Assembly (NCBI GenBank): GCA_019114135.1
Contig: DXGC01000106.1
Coordinates: 1 to 33,385 of the forward strand
Origin: Candidatus Corynebacterium avicola
GTDB taxonomy: Bacteria; Actinomycetota; Actinomycetes; Mycobacteriales; Mycobacteriaceae
DNA: 33,385 nucleotides
Direction: 5' to 3'
The translations under genes and the position numbers were made by a program. Positions within the stretch are counted from its first letter, which is position 1, and each line of letters starts with the position of its first letter. The notes under the pieces were generated by a model. That model made no database searches, was not told where the DNA came from, and was given only the letters and a program-made list of their open reading frames with translations. Shown piece by piece: positions 15,706-23,316 of the stretch.

Positions 15706-16302
15706 GTGTCCATTCTCACCGTCGGCGACCAGTTCCCCGAGTTCGCCCTCACCGCCCTCAAGGGTGGCGACCTGCACGAGGCTAACGCCCAGCAGCCGGA
15801 CGACTACTTCGAGGAGGTCAGCCTCGACAAGTACCAGGGCCAGTGGAAGGTCGTCTTCTTCTACCCGAAGGACTTCACGTTCGTCTGCCCGACCGAGATC
15901 GCCGCCTTCGGCAAGCTCGACGAGGAGTTCCAGGACCGCGACACCCAGATCCTCGGCGGCTCCACCGACAACGAGTTCGCCCACTTCAACTGGCGTGCCA
16001 CCCACCCGGAGCTCAAGGGTGTCCCCTTCCCGATGTTCGCTGACGTGCGCCACGACCTGATCCGCGCCCTCGGCGTCGAGAACGCCGACGGTGTCGCTGA
16101 CCGTGCGACCTTCATCGTCGACCCGGACAACGTGATCCAGTTCGTCTCCGTCACCCCGGACGCCGTCGGCCGCAACGTCGACGAGGTCCTGCGTGTCCTC
16201 GACGCCCTGCAGTCCGAAGAGGTCTGCGCCTGCAACTGGCAGGCCAACGACCCGACCAAGAACATCAACAAGATGGACGTCGTCCAGGAGGCCCTGCAGT
16301 AA
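15706..16302 (+). CDS. ahpC: Alkyl hydroperoxide reductase / peroxiredoxin AhpC
   Basis: A 198-residue cytosolic 2-Cys peroxiredoxin that reduces hydrogen peroxide, organic peroxides and peroxynitrite. The peroxidatic cysteine is C61 in FTFVCPTEI, and the resolving pair C174 and C176 lies in EEVCACNW; these are the same residue numbers as in Mycobacterium tuberculosis AhpC, which uses three cysteines and the AhpD system. Other family motifs are [27 protein letters not shown] and [10 protein letters not shown]. The GTG at 15706 follows a perfect AAGGAGG by eight bases, so translation should be strong. ahpD follows with a one-base gap. Control by the adjacent oxyR is very likely. Identity is secure. 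Confidence 0.97.
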   Translation: MSILTVGDQFPEFALTALKGGDLHEANAQQPDDYFEEVSLDKYQGQWKVVFFYPKDFTFVCPTEIAAFGKLDEEFQDRDTQILGGSTDNEFAHFNWRATHPELKGVPFPMFADVRHDLIRALGVENADGVADRATFIVDPDNVIQFVSVTPDAVGRNVDEVLRVLDALQSEEVCACNWQANDPTKNINKMDVVQEALQ

Positions 16303-16303
16303 C

Positions 16304-16828
16304 ATGTCGATCGACAACCTGAAGTCCGCTCTGCCCGAGTACGCCAAGGACCTGAAGCTCAACCTCGGAACGCTGACCCGTTCCACCGAGCTGTCCGAAC
16401 AGCAGCTGTGGGGCACCTTCGTCGCCACCGCCGCCGCCTCCCGCAACGACCAGGTCCTGTCGGAGATCTCTGACGAGGCCAAGGAGCACCTGTCCGACGA
16501 GGCCTACAACGCCGCACTCGCCGCCGCCTCCATCATGGCGATGAACAACGTGGCGTACCGCGCCCGCGGCTGGCTCGGCGACGACTACGCCCAGGTCCGC
16601 ATGGGTCTGCGCATGAACGTCATCGGCAAGCCCGGCATCGAGAAGGTCGACTTCGAGCTCTTCTCCCTGGCCGTCTCGACCGTCAACGGTTGTGAGCACT
16701 GCACCATCGCCCACGAGAAGACCGTGCGCGATGAGGGACTGACCAAGGAGCAGGTCTTCGAGGCCGTCAAGGTCGCCGCCGTGGTCCAGGGCGTCGCCCA
16801 GACCATCGAGATCGAGGACGCACGCTAG
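16304..16828 (+). CDS. ahpD: Alkyl hydroperoxidase AhpD (AhpC reductant)
   Basis: A 174-residue carboxymuconolactone decarboxylase-fold protein that passes electrons from lipoylated dihydrolipoamide acyltransferase to AhpC and has weak peroxidase activity itself. The active site is complete and numbered exactly as in the mycobacterial enzyme: E118, C130, H132, C133 and H137 in [12 protein letters not shown]. Other parts are [20 protein letters not shown] at the start and [12 protein letters not shown]. The ATG at 16304 lies one base after the ahpC stop, so translation is probably coupled. A hairpin terminator follows at 16880. Identity is secure. Confidence 0.96.
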   Translation: MSIDNLKSALPEYAKDLKLNLGTLTRSTELSEQQLWGTFVATAAASRNDQVLSEISDEAKEHLSDEAYNAALAAASIMAMNNVAYRARGWLGDDYAQVRMGLRMNVIGKPGIEKVDFELFSLAVSTVNGCEHCTIAHEKTVRDEGLTKEQVFEAVKVAAVVQGVAQTIEIEDAR

Positions 16829-16879
16829 ACTGCGCTTCTCCTGCGTCACTGCGTCTACCGCGCCTCGCACTCCGCTCAG

Positions 16880-16917
16880 CCCCCGCAGCCGCCTTTCACG
16901 AGGTGGCGGCGGGGGTT
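16880..16917 (+). terminator. Hairpin terminator after ahpD
   Basis: CCCCCGCAGCCGCC (16880-16893) pairs with GGTGGCGGCGGGGG (16902-16915) with two non-matching positions and an 8-base loop, followed by TTCAG. It lies between ahpD and hrpA; the rest of the 140-base gap holds only the hrpA promoter. Confidence 0.7.
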
Positions 16918-16953
16918 CAGTGCGTCCCGGGACCTCGGTGACTTCTGCCCCGG

Positions 16954-16962
16954 TGGTAGAAT
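16954..16962 (+). promoter_or_regulatory. Extended -10 of a leaderless hrpA promoter
   Basis: TGGTAGAAT is an extended -10 (hexamer TAGAAT, 16957-16962). The GTG start of hrpA follows after six bases, so the transcript should begin at or next to the start codon. No ribosome-binding site is present. Confidence 0.65.
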
Positions 16963-16968
16963 CGCCGG

Positions 16969-19900
16969 GTGGTTTCCAAGGACACGAATCGGCCCCAGTC
17001 CCAGGGACAGGCACGTCAGAACGGTCAGGACGGCCAGGACGGCCGGAGTGACAAGGACCGTCAGGGCGGACAGTCGGCGAAGCGTCGGCGCTCACGTGGC
17101 GGACGGTCGGGTCGGTCGGGCCGGTCGGCTCGGGGCGGGGCCCGCGGAGCGGGCCGCAACCGCACGGTGCGCACCGGACTGGACCGTAACCTCTCCTTCC
17201 CCACCTCCCTGCCGGTCTCTGCCCGCCGTGACGACATCATGGAGGCGATCCGTGACCACCAGGTGGTGATCGTGGCCGGAGAGACCGGCTCCGGTAAGAC
17301 CACCCAGCTGCCGAAGATGTGCCTGGCCCTGGGCCGAGGCACCAGAGGGCGGATCGGCCACACCCAGCCCCGGCGTATCGCCGCACGCAGTGTCGCCGAC
17401 CGCATCGCCGAGGAACTCGGCGAGAAGGCCGGCGAGCCCGGCGGACGGGTCGGCTACAAGATCCGATTCGACGACCACGTCTCCGACTCCACCGCGGTCA
17501 AGCTGATGACCGACGGCATCCTGCTGGCCGAGATCCAGCGAGACCGTCTGCTCCGTGGCTACGACACGATCATCGTGGACGAGGCTCACGAGCGCAGTCT
17601 CAACATCGACTTCCTGCTCGGCTATCTGCGGGAGATCCTGCCGAAGCGTCCCGACCTCAAGGTGATCATCACCTCGGCCACCATCGACCCGGAGTCCTTC
17701 GCCGAGCATTTCAAGGCCGCCGACGGCACCCCCGCCCCCATCGTCGAGGTCTCCGGACGCACCTACCCCGTCGAGGTGCGTTACCGTCCGCTGACCCGCC
17801 TCGAGGAGGCTCCCAACGGGACCACCCGGGAGATCGAGACCGATCCCCTGGATGGACTGCTCGACGCCACCGCCGAGTTGATCGCCGAGGGACCCGGCGA
17901 CATCCTCTGCTTCTTCTCCGGCGAGCGCGAGATCCGCGACGCCGCGGACGCCCTGAGCGCCCGGAAGTTCCGGAACCTCGACATCCTTCCCCTGTTCGGA
18001 CGTCTCTCCGCCGCCGAACAGCACCGGGTGTTCTCCACCGGACCTCGGCGACGGATCATCCTGGCGACCAACATCGCCGAAACCTCGCTGACGGTCCCGG
18101 GAATCAAATACGTCATCGACACCGGTTACGCCCGGATCTCGCGGTACTCCCACCGCACCAAGGTGCAGCGGCTGCCCGTCGAGGAGATCAGCCAGGCCTC
18201 GGCCAAACAGCGTTCCGGACGATGCGGCCGTGTCTCCGAGGGCGTCGCGGTGCGCCTGTACTCCGAGGAGAACTTCGAGGCCCGCCCCGAGTTCACCGAT
18301 CCGGAGATCCTGCGCACCCACCTGTCCAGCGTCATCCTGTCGATGACCGCCCTGGGCCTCGGCGACATCGCCGAGTTCCCCTTCCTGCAGCCGCCGGACT
18401 CCAAGTCGGTGCGTGACGGCGTCCTGCTGCTCAGGGAACTCGGAGCGCTCGGCGACGATTCGGATGCCGGCCTGTCGCTCACTCCGGTTGGGCGTGACAT
18501 GGCCCGGATCCCGACCGATCCGCGCTTGGCCCGTATGCTGTCGGCCGCCCACGAGCTCAACGTCCTGGAACAGGTGGCGGTGATCGTCAGTGCGTTGAGC
18601 ATCCAGGATGTGCGCGAACGTCCGATGGAGAAGCAGGCACAGGCCGACCAACTGCACGCCAGGTTCAAGGCGGACTCCGACTTCATCAGTGTGCTGAAGC
18701 TGTGGAACTACCTGCAGGACCAGCGGCGGGAGCTCTCCGGGAACAAGTTCCGGAAGCTCTGCCAGGCCGAGTTCATCCATTATGTGCGTGTGCTGGAGTG
18801 GATGGACCTGGTACGTCAGCTGCTCGGCGTCATCCAGGACCTGCGGTGGAAGATCCCGGATGTCCGGCACTTCCGCGACCTGCACTTCGAGTTGGAGAAC
18901 GCCCGTGACGGCCGGGACAAGGGAACCTCCCCGGACGAGACCAACGTGCACAAGGCCATGCTCGCCGGCCTGTTGACGAACATCGGTATGCGCCAGGGCA
19001 ACACCCGCCAGTTCACCGGTGCGCGCAACAGCGCCTTCGTAATCCACCCGTCCTCCCACTTGTCGAAGAAGCCGCCGCAGTGGGTGATGGCGGCCGAACT
19101 GGTGGAGACGTCACAGGTCTTCGCCCGTACCGTCGGCCCGCTCGTCCCGGAGTGGATCGAGACGATCGCCCCGCAGATGGTGCGCTACTCCTATGCGGAG
19201 CCGCACTGGTCGTCCAAGCGTGGCGAGGCCCAGATCCACGAGAAGGCGATGATGCTGGGGCTGCCGATCATCGCGGACCGTCGCGTCAGCCTGTCGAAGA
19301 CCGATCCGGAGGCCGCCCGGGAAATGTTCATCCGGCATGCCCTGGTCGAGGGCGACTGGCGGACCAACCACCGCTTCTTCCGCCACAACCAGGAACTGCT
19401 AGAAGAGGCGGAGGGCCTCGAGGACAAGGCGCGGCGACGCGACATCGTCGTCGACGACGACACCCTCTACGCCTTCTACGATTCCCGGATCCCGGACTCG
19501 GTGGTCTCCACCCGCCACTTCGACTCCTGGTGGAAGAAGGCCCGTCACAAGTCCCCCGACCTGCTCAACTTCTCCGCAGACGCCCTCATCGACTCCGACG
19601 GTGGTGCTGCTGCGGCACGCGAGTTCCCGGACTCCTGGACCCAGGGGTCGATGACCTTCGACCTGGAGTACGTCTTTGATCCGGGAGACGAGGCCGACGG
19701 CATCACCATGCGTATCCCGCTTCCGCTGCTCGCCACCGTGGACGAGGCTCCGTCCCGGTGGTTGGTTGCCGGCATGCGGGAGGAGTTGTGTGTGGCGCTG
19801 ATCAGGTCGCTCCCCAAGCCGCTACGCACCACCGTGGTGCCCGCCGGTGAGTTCGCCCGGGCCGCACTGTCGCGGATGATTCCGTACGACGGGGATCTCG

Positions 19901-21126
19901 AGCAGTCCCTCGCCGATGCGCTGCGTCAGCTGGGCGGCAGCGGTATCAGTGCGTCCGACTTCGATTTCGCCCGCGTGCCGCGCCACCTCCGGATGACCTT
20001 CGCCGCGGTGGACCGTAAGGGCAAGACCGTCGCGGCCTCGAAGGACCTCGGCGAGCTGCAGAAGAACCTGTCCGGGGAGATCTCGCAGTCCATCGCGGCC
20101 GCGGCCGCCCGGACCCGCGGTGACAAAGACCCCGGTTCAGGTTCCGCACAAGGCACCCCATCCCCCGGGGATGCCGCACGCCGCGGACGTCAGAAGGGCT
20201 CCACCGGGAAGAACAATGGATCCGGCAAGAACTCCGGGGCCACCGGCGGTACCGGAGCCGGGGTGCTGGCACAGGCCGACACCTGGACGGTGGAGACCCT
20301 CGGCACCATCCCGGAGTCCGTCGAGACGATCGTCGACGGACAACCCACCTCCGCCTACCCGGCGCTGGTCCCCGACAACAAGGGCGGGCTGCTGCTCAAG
20401 GCCTTCCCCACCGCACAGGTGGCGGCGGGCCAGCAGTTCTCGACCGTCCTGGCGATGATGCTGGAGAAGTGCACGGTCTCCACGAAGCAGATGATCAAGG
20501 GCATGCCGCTGCGTCAGCGGGTCGCCATGGAGAACTACCCGCATGGTGGCGCGGAGGCACTGGTGGAGGACTGCCGTGTCCTGGCCTGCCGTGACCTGTT
20601 GGAGAAGCACGGACCGGTGATCCGTGACCCGGACCGCTGCGCAGCGGCTGTGGAGGCCGCACGGACAGAAGGACCAGGCGTGGTTCGTCAGATGGTCGTC
20701 GCCATCGCCCCGGCGGTGCTGGCGGTGTCCGACATGGCCGAAGAACTACGTTCCTGGGACGGCGAGTCCATCGATGACATGCGCAGGCAGCTGGAGTTCT
20801 TCCTGGGTCCGCACCGGGTGGCGGTGAACGGTGTCGCGCATCTGCGCCACGTCCCCCGCTACGTGGCGGCGATGTCCGAGCGACTGAAGCTGATGGAGAC
20901 CGACCCGGACCGTGAGGCCGACCTGGACTCCCAGATCCAGGAGTGCCGGGAGATGATCGAGGCGACGCGCAAGCGGCTGCCCAGCACCCGGTCGGCGACG
21001 CCACAGATCAAGGATGTCGAGTGGTTGGTCGAGGAGGTCCGGGTGTCGCTGTTCGCCCAGCATCTGGGGACGTCGCGTCCTGCCAGTGTGACGCGGGTGC
21101 GTAAGGCCCTCGACAAGATCAGGTGA
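16969..21126 (+). CDS. hrpA: ATP-dependent RNA helicase HrpA
   Basis: A 1385-residue DEAH-box helicase of the HrpA type; in other bacteria HrpA acts on mRNA and rescues stalled or collided ribosomes. Residues 1-70 are a basic Gln/Gly/Arg-rich tail (RRRSRGGRSGRSGRSARGG), likely disordered and RNA-binding. Walker A GETGSGKTT (104-112), TQPRRIAARS, DEAHERS (204-210), SATIDPESF, NIAETSLTVPGI and QRSGRCGRV define the helicase core. The HA2/ratchet and OB parts follow, then the long C-terminal DUF3418 region specific to HrpA. A Gly/Ser/Lys-rich insert (about 1043-1098) interrupts the C-terminal part. The start is the GTG at 16969, supported by a -10 element at leaderless distance. It converges with nrdR, nine bases away, without a clear terminator. 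Confidence 0.95.
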   Translation: MVSKDTNRPQSQGQARQNGQDGQDGRSDKDRQGGQSAKRRRSRGGRSGRSGRSARGGARGAGRNRTVRTGLDRNLSFPTSLPVSARRDDIMEAIRDHQVVIVAGETGSGKTTQLPKMCLALGRGTRGRIGHTQPRRIAARSVADRIAEELGEKAGEPGGRVGYKIRFDDHVSDSTAVKLMTDGILLAEIQRDRLLRGYDTIIVDEAHERSLNIDFLLGYLREILPKRPDLKVIITSATIDPESFAEHFKAADGTPAPIVEVSGRTYPVEVRYRPLTRLEEAPNGTTREIETDPLDGLLDATAELIAEGPGDILCFFSGEREIRDAADALSARKFRNLDILPLFGRLSAAEQHRVFSTGPRRRIILATNIAETSLTVPGIKYVIDTGYARISRYSHRTKVQRLPVEEISQASAKQRSGRCGRVSEGVAVRLYSEENFEARPEFTDPEILRTHLSSVILSMTALGLGDIAEFPFLQPPDSKSVRDGVLLLRELGALGDDSDAGLSLTPVGRDMARIPTDPRLARMLSAAHELNVLEQVAVIVSALSIQDVRERPMEKQAQADQLHARFKADSDFISVLKLWNYLQDQRRELSGNKFRKLCQAEFIHYVRVLEWMDLVRQLLGVIQDLRWKIPDVRHFRDLHFELENARDGRDKGTSPDETNVHKAMLAGLLTNIGMRQGNTRQFTGARNSAFVIHPSSHLSKKPPQWVMAAELVETSQVFARTVGPLVPEWIETIAPQMVRYSYAEPHWSSKRGEAQIHEKAMMLGLPIIADRRVSLSKTDPEAAREMFIRHALVEGDWRTNHRFFRHNQELLEEAEGLEDKARRRDIVVDDDTLYAFYDSRIPDSVVSTRHFDSWWKKARHKSPDLLNFSADALIDSDGGAAAAREFPDSWTQGSMTFDLEYVFDPGDEADGITMRIPLPLLATVDEAPSRWLVAGMREELCVALIRSLPKPLRTTVVPAGEFARAALSRMIPYDGDLEQSLADALRQLGGSGISASDFDFARVPRHLRMTFAAVDRKGKTVAASKDLGELQKNLSGEISQSIAAAAARTRGDKDPGSGSAQGTPSPGDAARRGRQKGSTGKNNGSGKNSGATGGTGAGVLAQADTWTVETLGTIPESVETIVDGQPTSAYPALVPDNKGGLLLKAFPTAQVAAGQQFSTVLAMMLEKCTVSTKQMIKGMPLRQRVAMENYPHGGAEALVEDCRVLACRDLLEKHGPVIRDPDRCAAAVEAARTEGPGVVRQMVVAIAPAVLAVSDMAEELRSWDGESIDDMRRQLEFFLGPHRVAVNGVAHLRHVPRYVAAMSERLKLMETDPDREADLDSQIQECREMIEATRKRLPSTRSATPQIKDVEWLVEEVRVSLFAQHLGTSRPASVTRVRKALDKIR

Positions 21127-21135
21127 GCGTGACTG

Positions 21136-21609
21136 TCAGCTGAGGTCCGCCCCCTCGGCGGAATCACCGGCCTCGCGCAACATGGCGATCTCACGCTCGA
21201 AGTCCTCGGTGGACTTGAAGGACTTGTAGACCGAGGCGAAGCGCAGGTACGCCACGACGTTCAGCTTGCGCAGCGGTTCCAGGATCGCCAGACCGATGTC
21301 GTCGGCGGCGACCTGGGAACCATGCCGCGCACGGATCGACTGCTCGACGTCGTGGGCGAGGACCTTCAGGTCGTCCTCGGACACTCCGAGCCCCTGGCAT
21401 GCCCGGCCTACTCCGCGGATCACCTTGTCGCGTCGGAACTCCTCGGTGACACCGTTACGCTTGGTGACCAGCAGGACCGACCGCTCGACGGTGGTGAACC
21501 TGTTCTTGCAGTTCGTGCATTCGCGACGACGACGGATCGCAGAACCCGACTCCACGGTGCGGGAGTCGACGACTCGTGACACATCGGAGCGGCAGGCGGG
21601 GCAGAGCAC
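21136..21609 (-). CDS. nrdR: Transcriptional repressor NrdR
   Basis: Zinc-ribbon and ATP-cone repressor that controls ribonucleotide reductase genes in response to ATP/dATP. The 157-residue protein has the zinc ribbon cysteines C3, C6, C31 and C34 (MLCPAC and CTNCKNRF), the linker [20 protein letters not shown] typical of NrdR, and the ATP-cone ([19 protein letters not shown] through [13 protein letters not shown]). The first knuckle is CPAC where CPFC is most common. The GTG start at 21609 follows GAAGGGAG. Upstream on the same strand lies the divS-like gene, in the same order as nrdR-chiZ-lexA in mycobacteria. The nrd genes themselves are not in the window. Identity is secure. Confidence 0.96.
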   Translation of the reverse strand: MLCPACRSDVSRVVDSRTVESGSAIRRRRECTNCKNRFTTVERSVLLVTKRNGVTEEFRRDKVIRGVGRACQGLGVSEDDLKVLAHDVEQSIRARHGSQVAADDIGLAILEPLRKLNVVAYLRFASVYKSFKSTEDFEREIAMLREAGDSAEGADLS

Positions 21610-21663
21610 GGTGGTGCTCCCTTCGTGACAGGAGGGGTGGAACGGGACGCTTCGTTGTCCCCG

Positions 21664-21669
21664 ATCCTA
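21664..21669 (-). promoter_or_regulatory. Possible -10 element for nrdR
   Basis: On the minus strand TAGGAT lies about 55 bases before the nrdR GTG within the 100-base gap to the divS-like gene. No good -35 is visible, so nrdR may also be read through from upstream. Confidence 0.35.
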
Positions 21670-21709
21670 CCGCCGCTCCCCCGGCCCCACGTCGGGAGCC
21701 TGACTGGGG

Positions 21710-22168
21710 TCAGCGGCCCTGGATGTCCGCCGACACCGGACTGAACTCCACTGCACGGGAGTCACCGGTGTCGCCGGCAGGGTCGGAGGTACCGGCAACC
21801 GAAGACTGCTGCTCCACTGCGGATTCGGGCTCCGAGCCGGCGATGATCACCGGGCCGGCACCCAGCAGTGCTGCGAAGGTGACCAGTGCCAGCAGCGACC
21901 CACCCGGTGACTCGACCACCAGGTTCATCCGGCGGCGGAACCGGGACCAGCGACTGGTTGACTCGAACGGACGTTCCACCTCGGAGGCGATACGCCGACG
22001 GCGTTCGCGGTCAGCGACGGTGGGCATGTGCACTGCCCCACGGCCCCAGGTGTTCGAAACTGGCGCGACCGTGACGGAACGACCCGCATCGACAGCGTCC
22101 CAGTCGGGACGCCGGTACACGGGGCGATGACCGACGACAGCGCGGCGAGTGGTGTGAACTGCAACCAT
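21710..22168 (-). CDS. divS: SOS cell division suppressor, DivS-like membrane protein
   Basis: A 152-residue protein with one membrane helix (about 91-111, SLLALVTFAALLGAGPVIIAG), a 90-residue basic cytosolic N-terminus (RRAVVGHRPVYRRPDWDAV, DRERRRR, WSRFRRR) and a short acidic Ser-rich outer tail of about 40 residues. The call rests mainly on position: between lexA and nrdR and facing lexA, where Corynebacterium glutamicum has divS and mycobacteria have chiZ (Rv2719c), both SOS-induced division inhibitors. Unlike ChiZ and YneA it has no LysM domain after the helix. The promoter TGGACA-N17-TAGATT with an SOS box at its start supports LexA control. The ATG at 22168 follows AAGAGG. Overall family similarity cannot be judged without alignment. 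Confidence 0.72.
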   Translation of the reverse strand: MVAVHTTRRAVVGHRPVYRRPDWDAVDAGRSVTVAPVSNTWGRGAVHMPTVADRERRRRIASEVERPFESTSRWSRFRRRMNLVVESPGGSLLALVTFAALLGAGPVIIAGSEPESAVEQQSSVAGTSDPAGDTGDSRAVEFSPVSADIQGR

Positions 22169-22284
22169 GACGACCTCTTTCTCCTGGACCGGCGCCGACT
22201 TTCGGACACCGTGTTGACCCCATGTGACCATCAGGGTCGGACACGAACACCGGGACCACGTCGAAACTTCGTCCACATGTTCGA

Positions 22285-22296
22285 GAACCGTTGTTC
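22285..22296. promoter_or_regulatory. LexA (SOS) box between divS-like gene and lexA
   Basis: GAAC-CGTT-GTTC matches the actinobacterial SOS core GAACN4GTTC exactly, flanked by TCGA and GAAC. It overlaps the predicted divS-like transcription start. Partial sites lie at 22310-22321 (GCAC-GGGT-GTTC) and 22350-22366 (TCGAACACAATGATGAA, in the lexA promoter). Confidence 0.82.
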
Positions 22297-22303
22297 GAAC
22301 GAA

Positions 22304-22332
22304 AATCTAGCACGGGTGTTCGACTCTGTCCA
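22304..22332 (-). promoter_or_regulatory. Promoter of the divS-like gene
   Basis: On the minus strand TGGACA (22332-22327), a 17-base spacer and TAGATT (22309-22304) form a good SigA-type promoter. A degenerate SOS site lies in the spacer and the perfect SOS box directly downstream. The start near 22297 would give a leader of about 129 bases. Confidence 0.65.
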
Positions 22333-22361
22333 GCCTCGCTCAAAATTTATCGAACACAATG

Positions 22362-22391
22362 ATGAAATCTGTCCGGGACCTGATGTATGGT
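22362..22391 (+). promoter_or_regulatory. Probable lexA promoter
   Basis: ATGAAA (22362-22367) and TATGGT (22386-22391) with an 18-base spacer lie in the only AT-rich patch before lexA. The degenerate SOS site at 22350-22366 overlaps the -35, consistent with autoregulation. The -35 match is modest. Confidence 0.5.
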
Positions 22392-22445
22392 CGAGCTAAC
22401 GACCAGATCAGCGGGTCGGCAACCAACGCCAGGGAGTGGGTCACA

Positions 22446-23207
22446 ATGACAGAGAACGAGCAGACGCCGGCCGTGGAGCCGGTCGCAGCGGGAGCACGGC
22501 GCAAGTCGGGGGCCCGAGCGAACAACAATGACTCGAAGGGCAGGGAGAAGCTCTCGGAGCGCCAGCGCCGGATCATGGACGTGATCAAGGACGCCACCCG
22601 TTTCCGCGGCTACCCGCCGAGCATCCGGGAGATCTGCGACGCCGTCGGCCTGAACTCCACCTCCTCGGTCTCCTACCATCTGCGCGAGCTCGAACGGAAG
22701 GGCTACCTGCGACGCGAGGACAACAAGCCCCGTGCCGTGGACATCCGCGACTTCGAGGAGGACACCTCCTCCCGTCCGGGACCGAAGCCGGCGGCCACCC
22801 CAGTCCCCGTACCGGAGCCCGAAGGCATGCCCAGCCCGTCCTTCGTCCCGGTCGTCGGCCAGATCGCCGCAGGCTCCCCCATCCTCGCCGAGGAACATGT
22901 CGAGGCACACTTCCCGCTGCCCCAGGAACTCGTGGGCGGCGGCGAGCTCTTCCTGCTCCAGGTAGTCGGCGAGTCGATGCGCGACGCCGGCATCTTCAAC
23001 GGCGACTGGGTCGTCGTCCGCTCCCAGAAGGTCGCCGAGCTCGGTGAGTTCGTCGCCGCCATGATCGACGGCGAGGCCACAGTCAAGGAGTTCCAGCAGG
23101 ACTCCAGCGGAACCTGGCTGATCCCCCACAACGAGCTCTTCGAGCCGATCCGGGGCGACAACGCCGACATCCTCGGACGCGTCGTCGCGGTGCTCCGCAA
23201 GATCTGA
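22446..23207 (+). CDS. lexA: SOS repressor LexA
   Basis: A 253-residue repressor that cleaves itself when activated by RecA on single-stranded DNA, releasing the SOS genes. The winged helix spans about 37-90 ([49 protein letters not shown]). The cleavage site is A142-G143 in GQIAAGSP, and the serine-lysine dyad is S177 (VGESM) and K214 (ATVKEF). The linker (100-130) is Pro-rich and longer than in E. coli LexA, and the N-terminus carries about 35 extra polar residues, both usual in actinobacteria. The ATG at 22446 has GGGAG upstream; an in-frame ATG at 22359 would start before the proposed promoter -10. It ends before a strong hairpin at 23238. Confidence 0.96.
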   Translation: MTENEQTPAVEPVAAGARRKSGARANNNDSKGREKLSERQRRIMDVIKDATRFRGYPPSIREICDAVGLNSTSSVSYHLRELERKGYLRREDNKPRAVDIRDFEEDTSSRPGPKPAATPVPVPEPEGMPSPSFVPVVGQIAAGSPILAEEHVEAHFPLPQELVGGGELFLLQVVGESMRDAGIFNGDWVVVRSQKVAELGEFVAAMIDGEATVKEFQQDSSGTWLIPHNELFEPIRGDNADILGRVVAVLRKI

Positions 23208-23237
23208 CGACCCCTCAGCGCTCGCCCCACAGACTTC

Positions 23238-23274
23238 GGGCGCTGACCGGACGCCTCGCGCCCGGTCAGCGCCC
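23238..23274. terminator. Strong bidirectional terminator between lexA and ptsI
   Basis: GGGCGCTGACCGG (23238-23250) and CCGGTCAGCGCCC (23262-23274) form a perfect 13-bp stem with an 11-base loop, between two convergent genes. A second, shorter pair (GTTCCG 23287-23292, CGGAAC 23303-23308) lies closer to the ptsI end. Confidence 0.85.
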
Positions 23275-23316
23275 TCTCTGTATCCGGTTCCGTTCGCGTG
23301 ACCGGAACGCCTCCGG

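Noticed and set aside
22359..22445. N-terminal extension of LexA from an ATG at 22359
   Set aside because: It would start upstream of the proposed promoter -10 and has no ribosome-binding site; the ATG at 22446 follows GGGAG.
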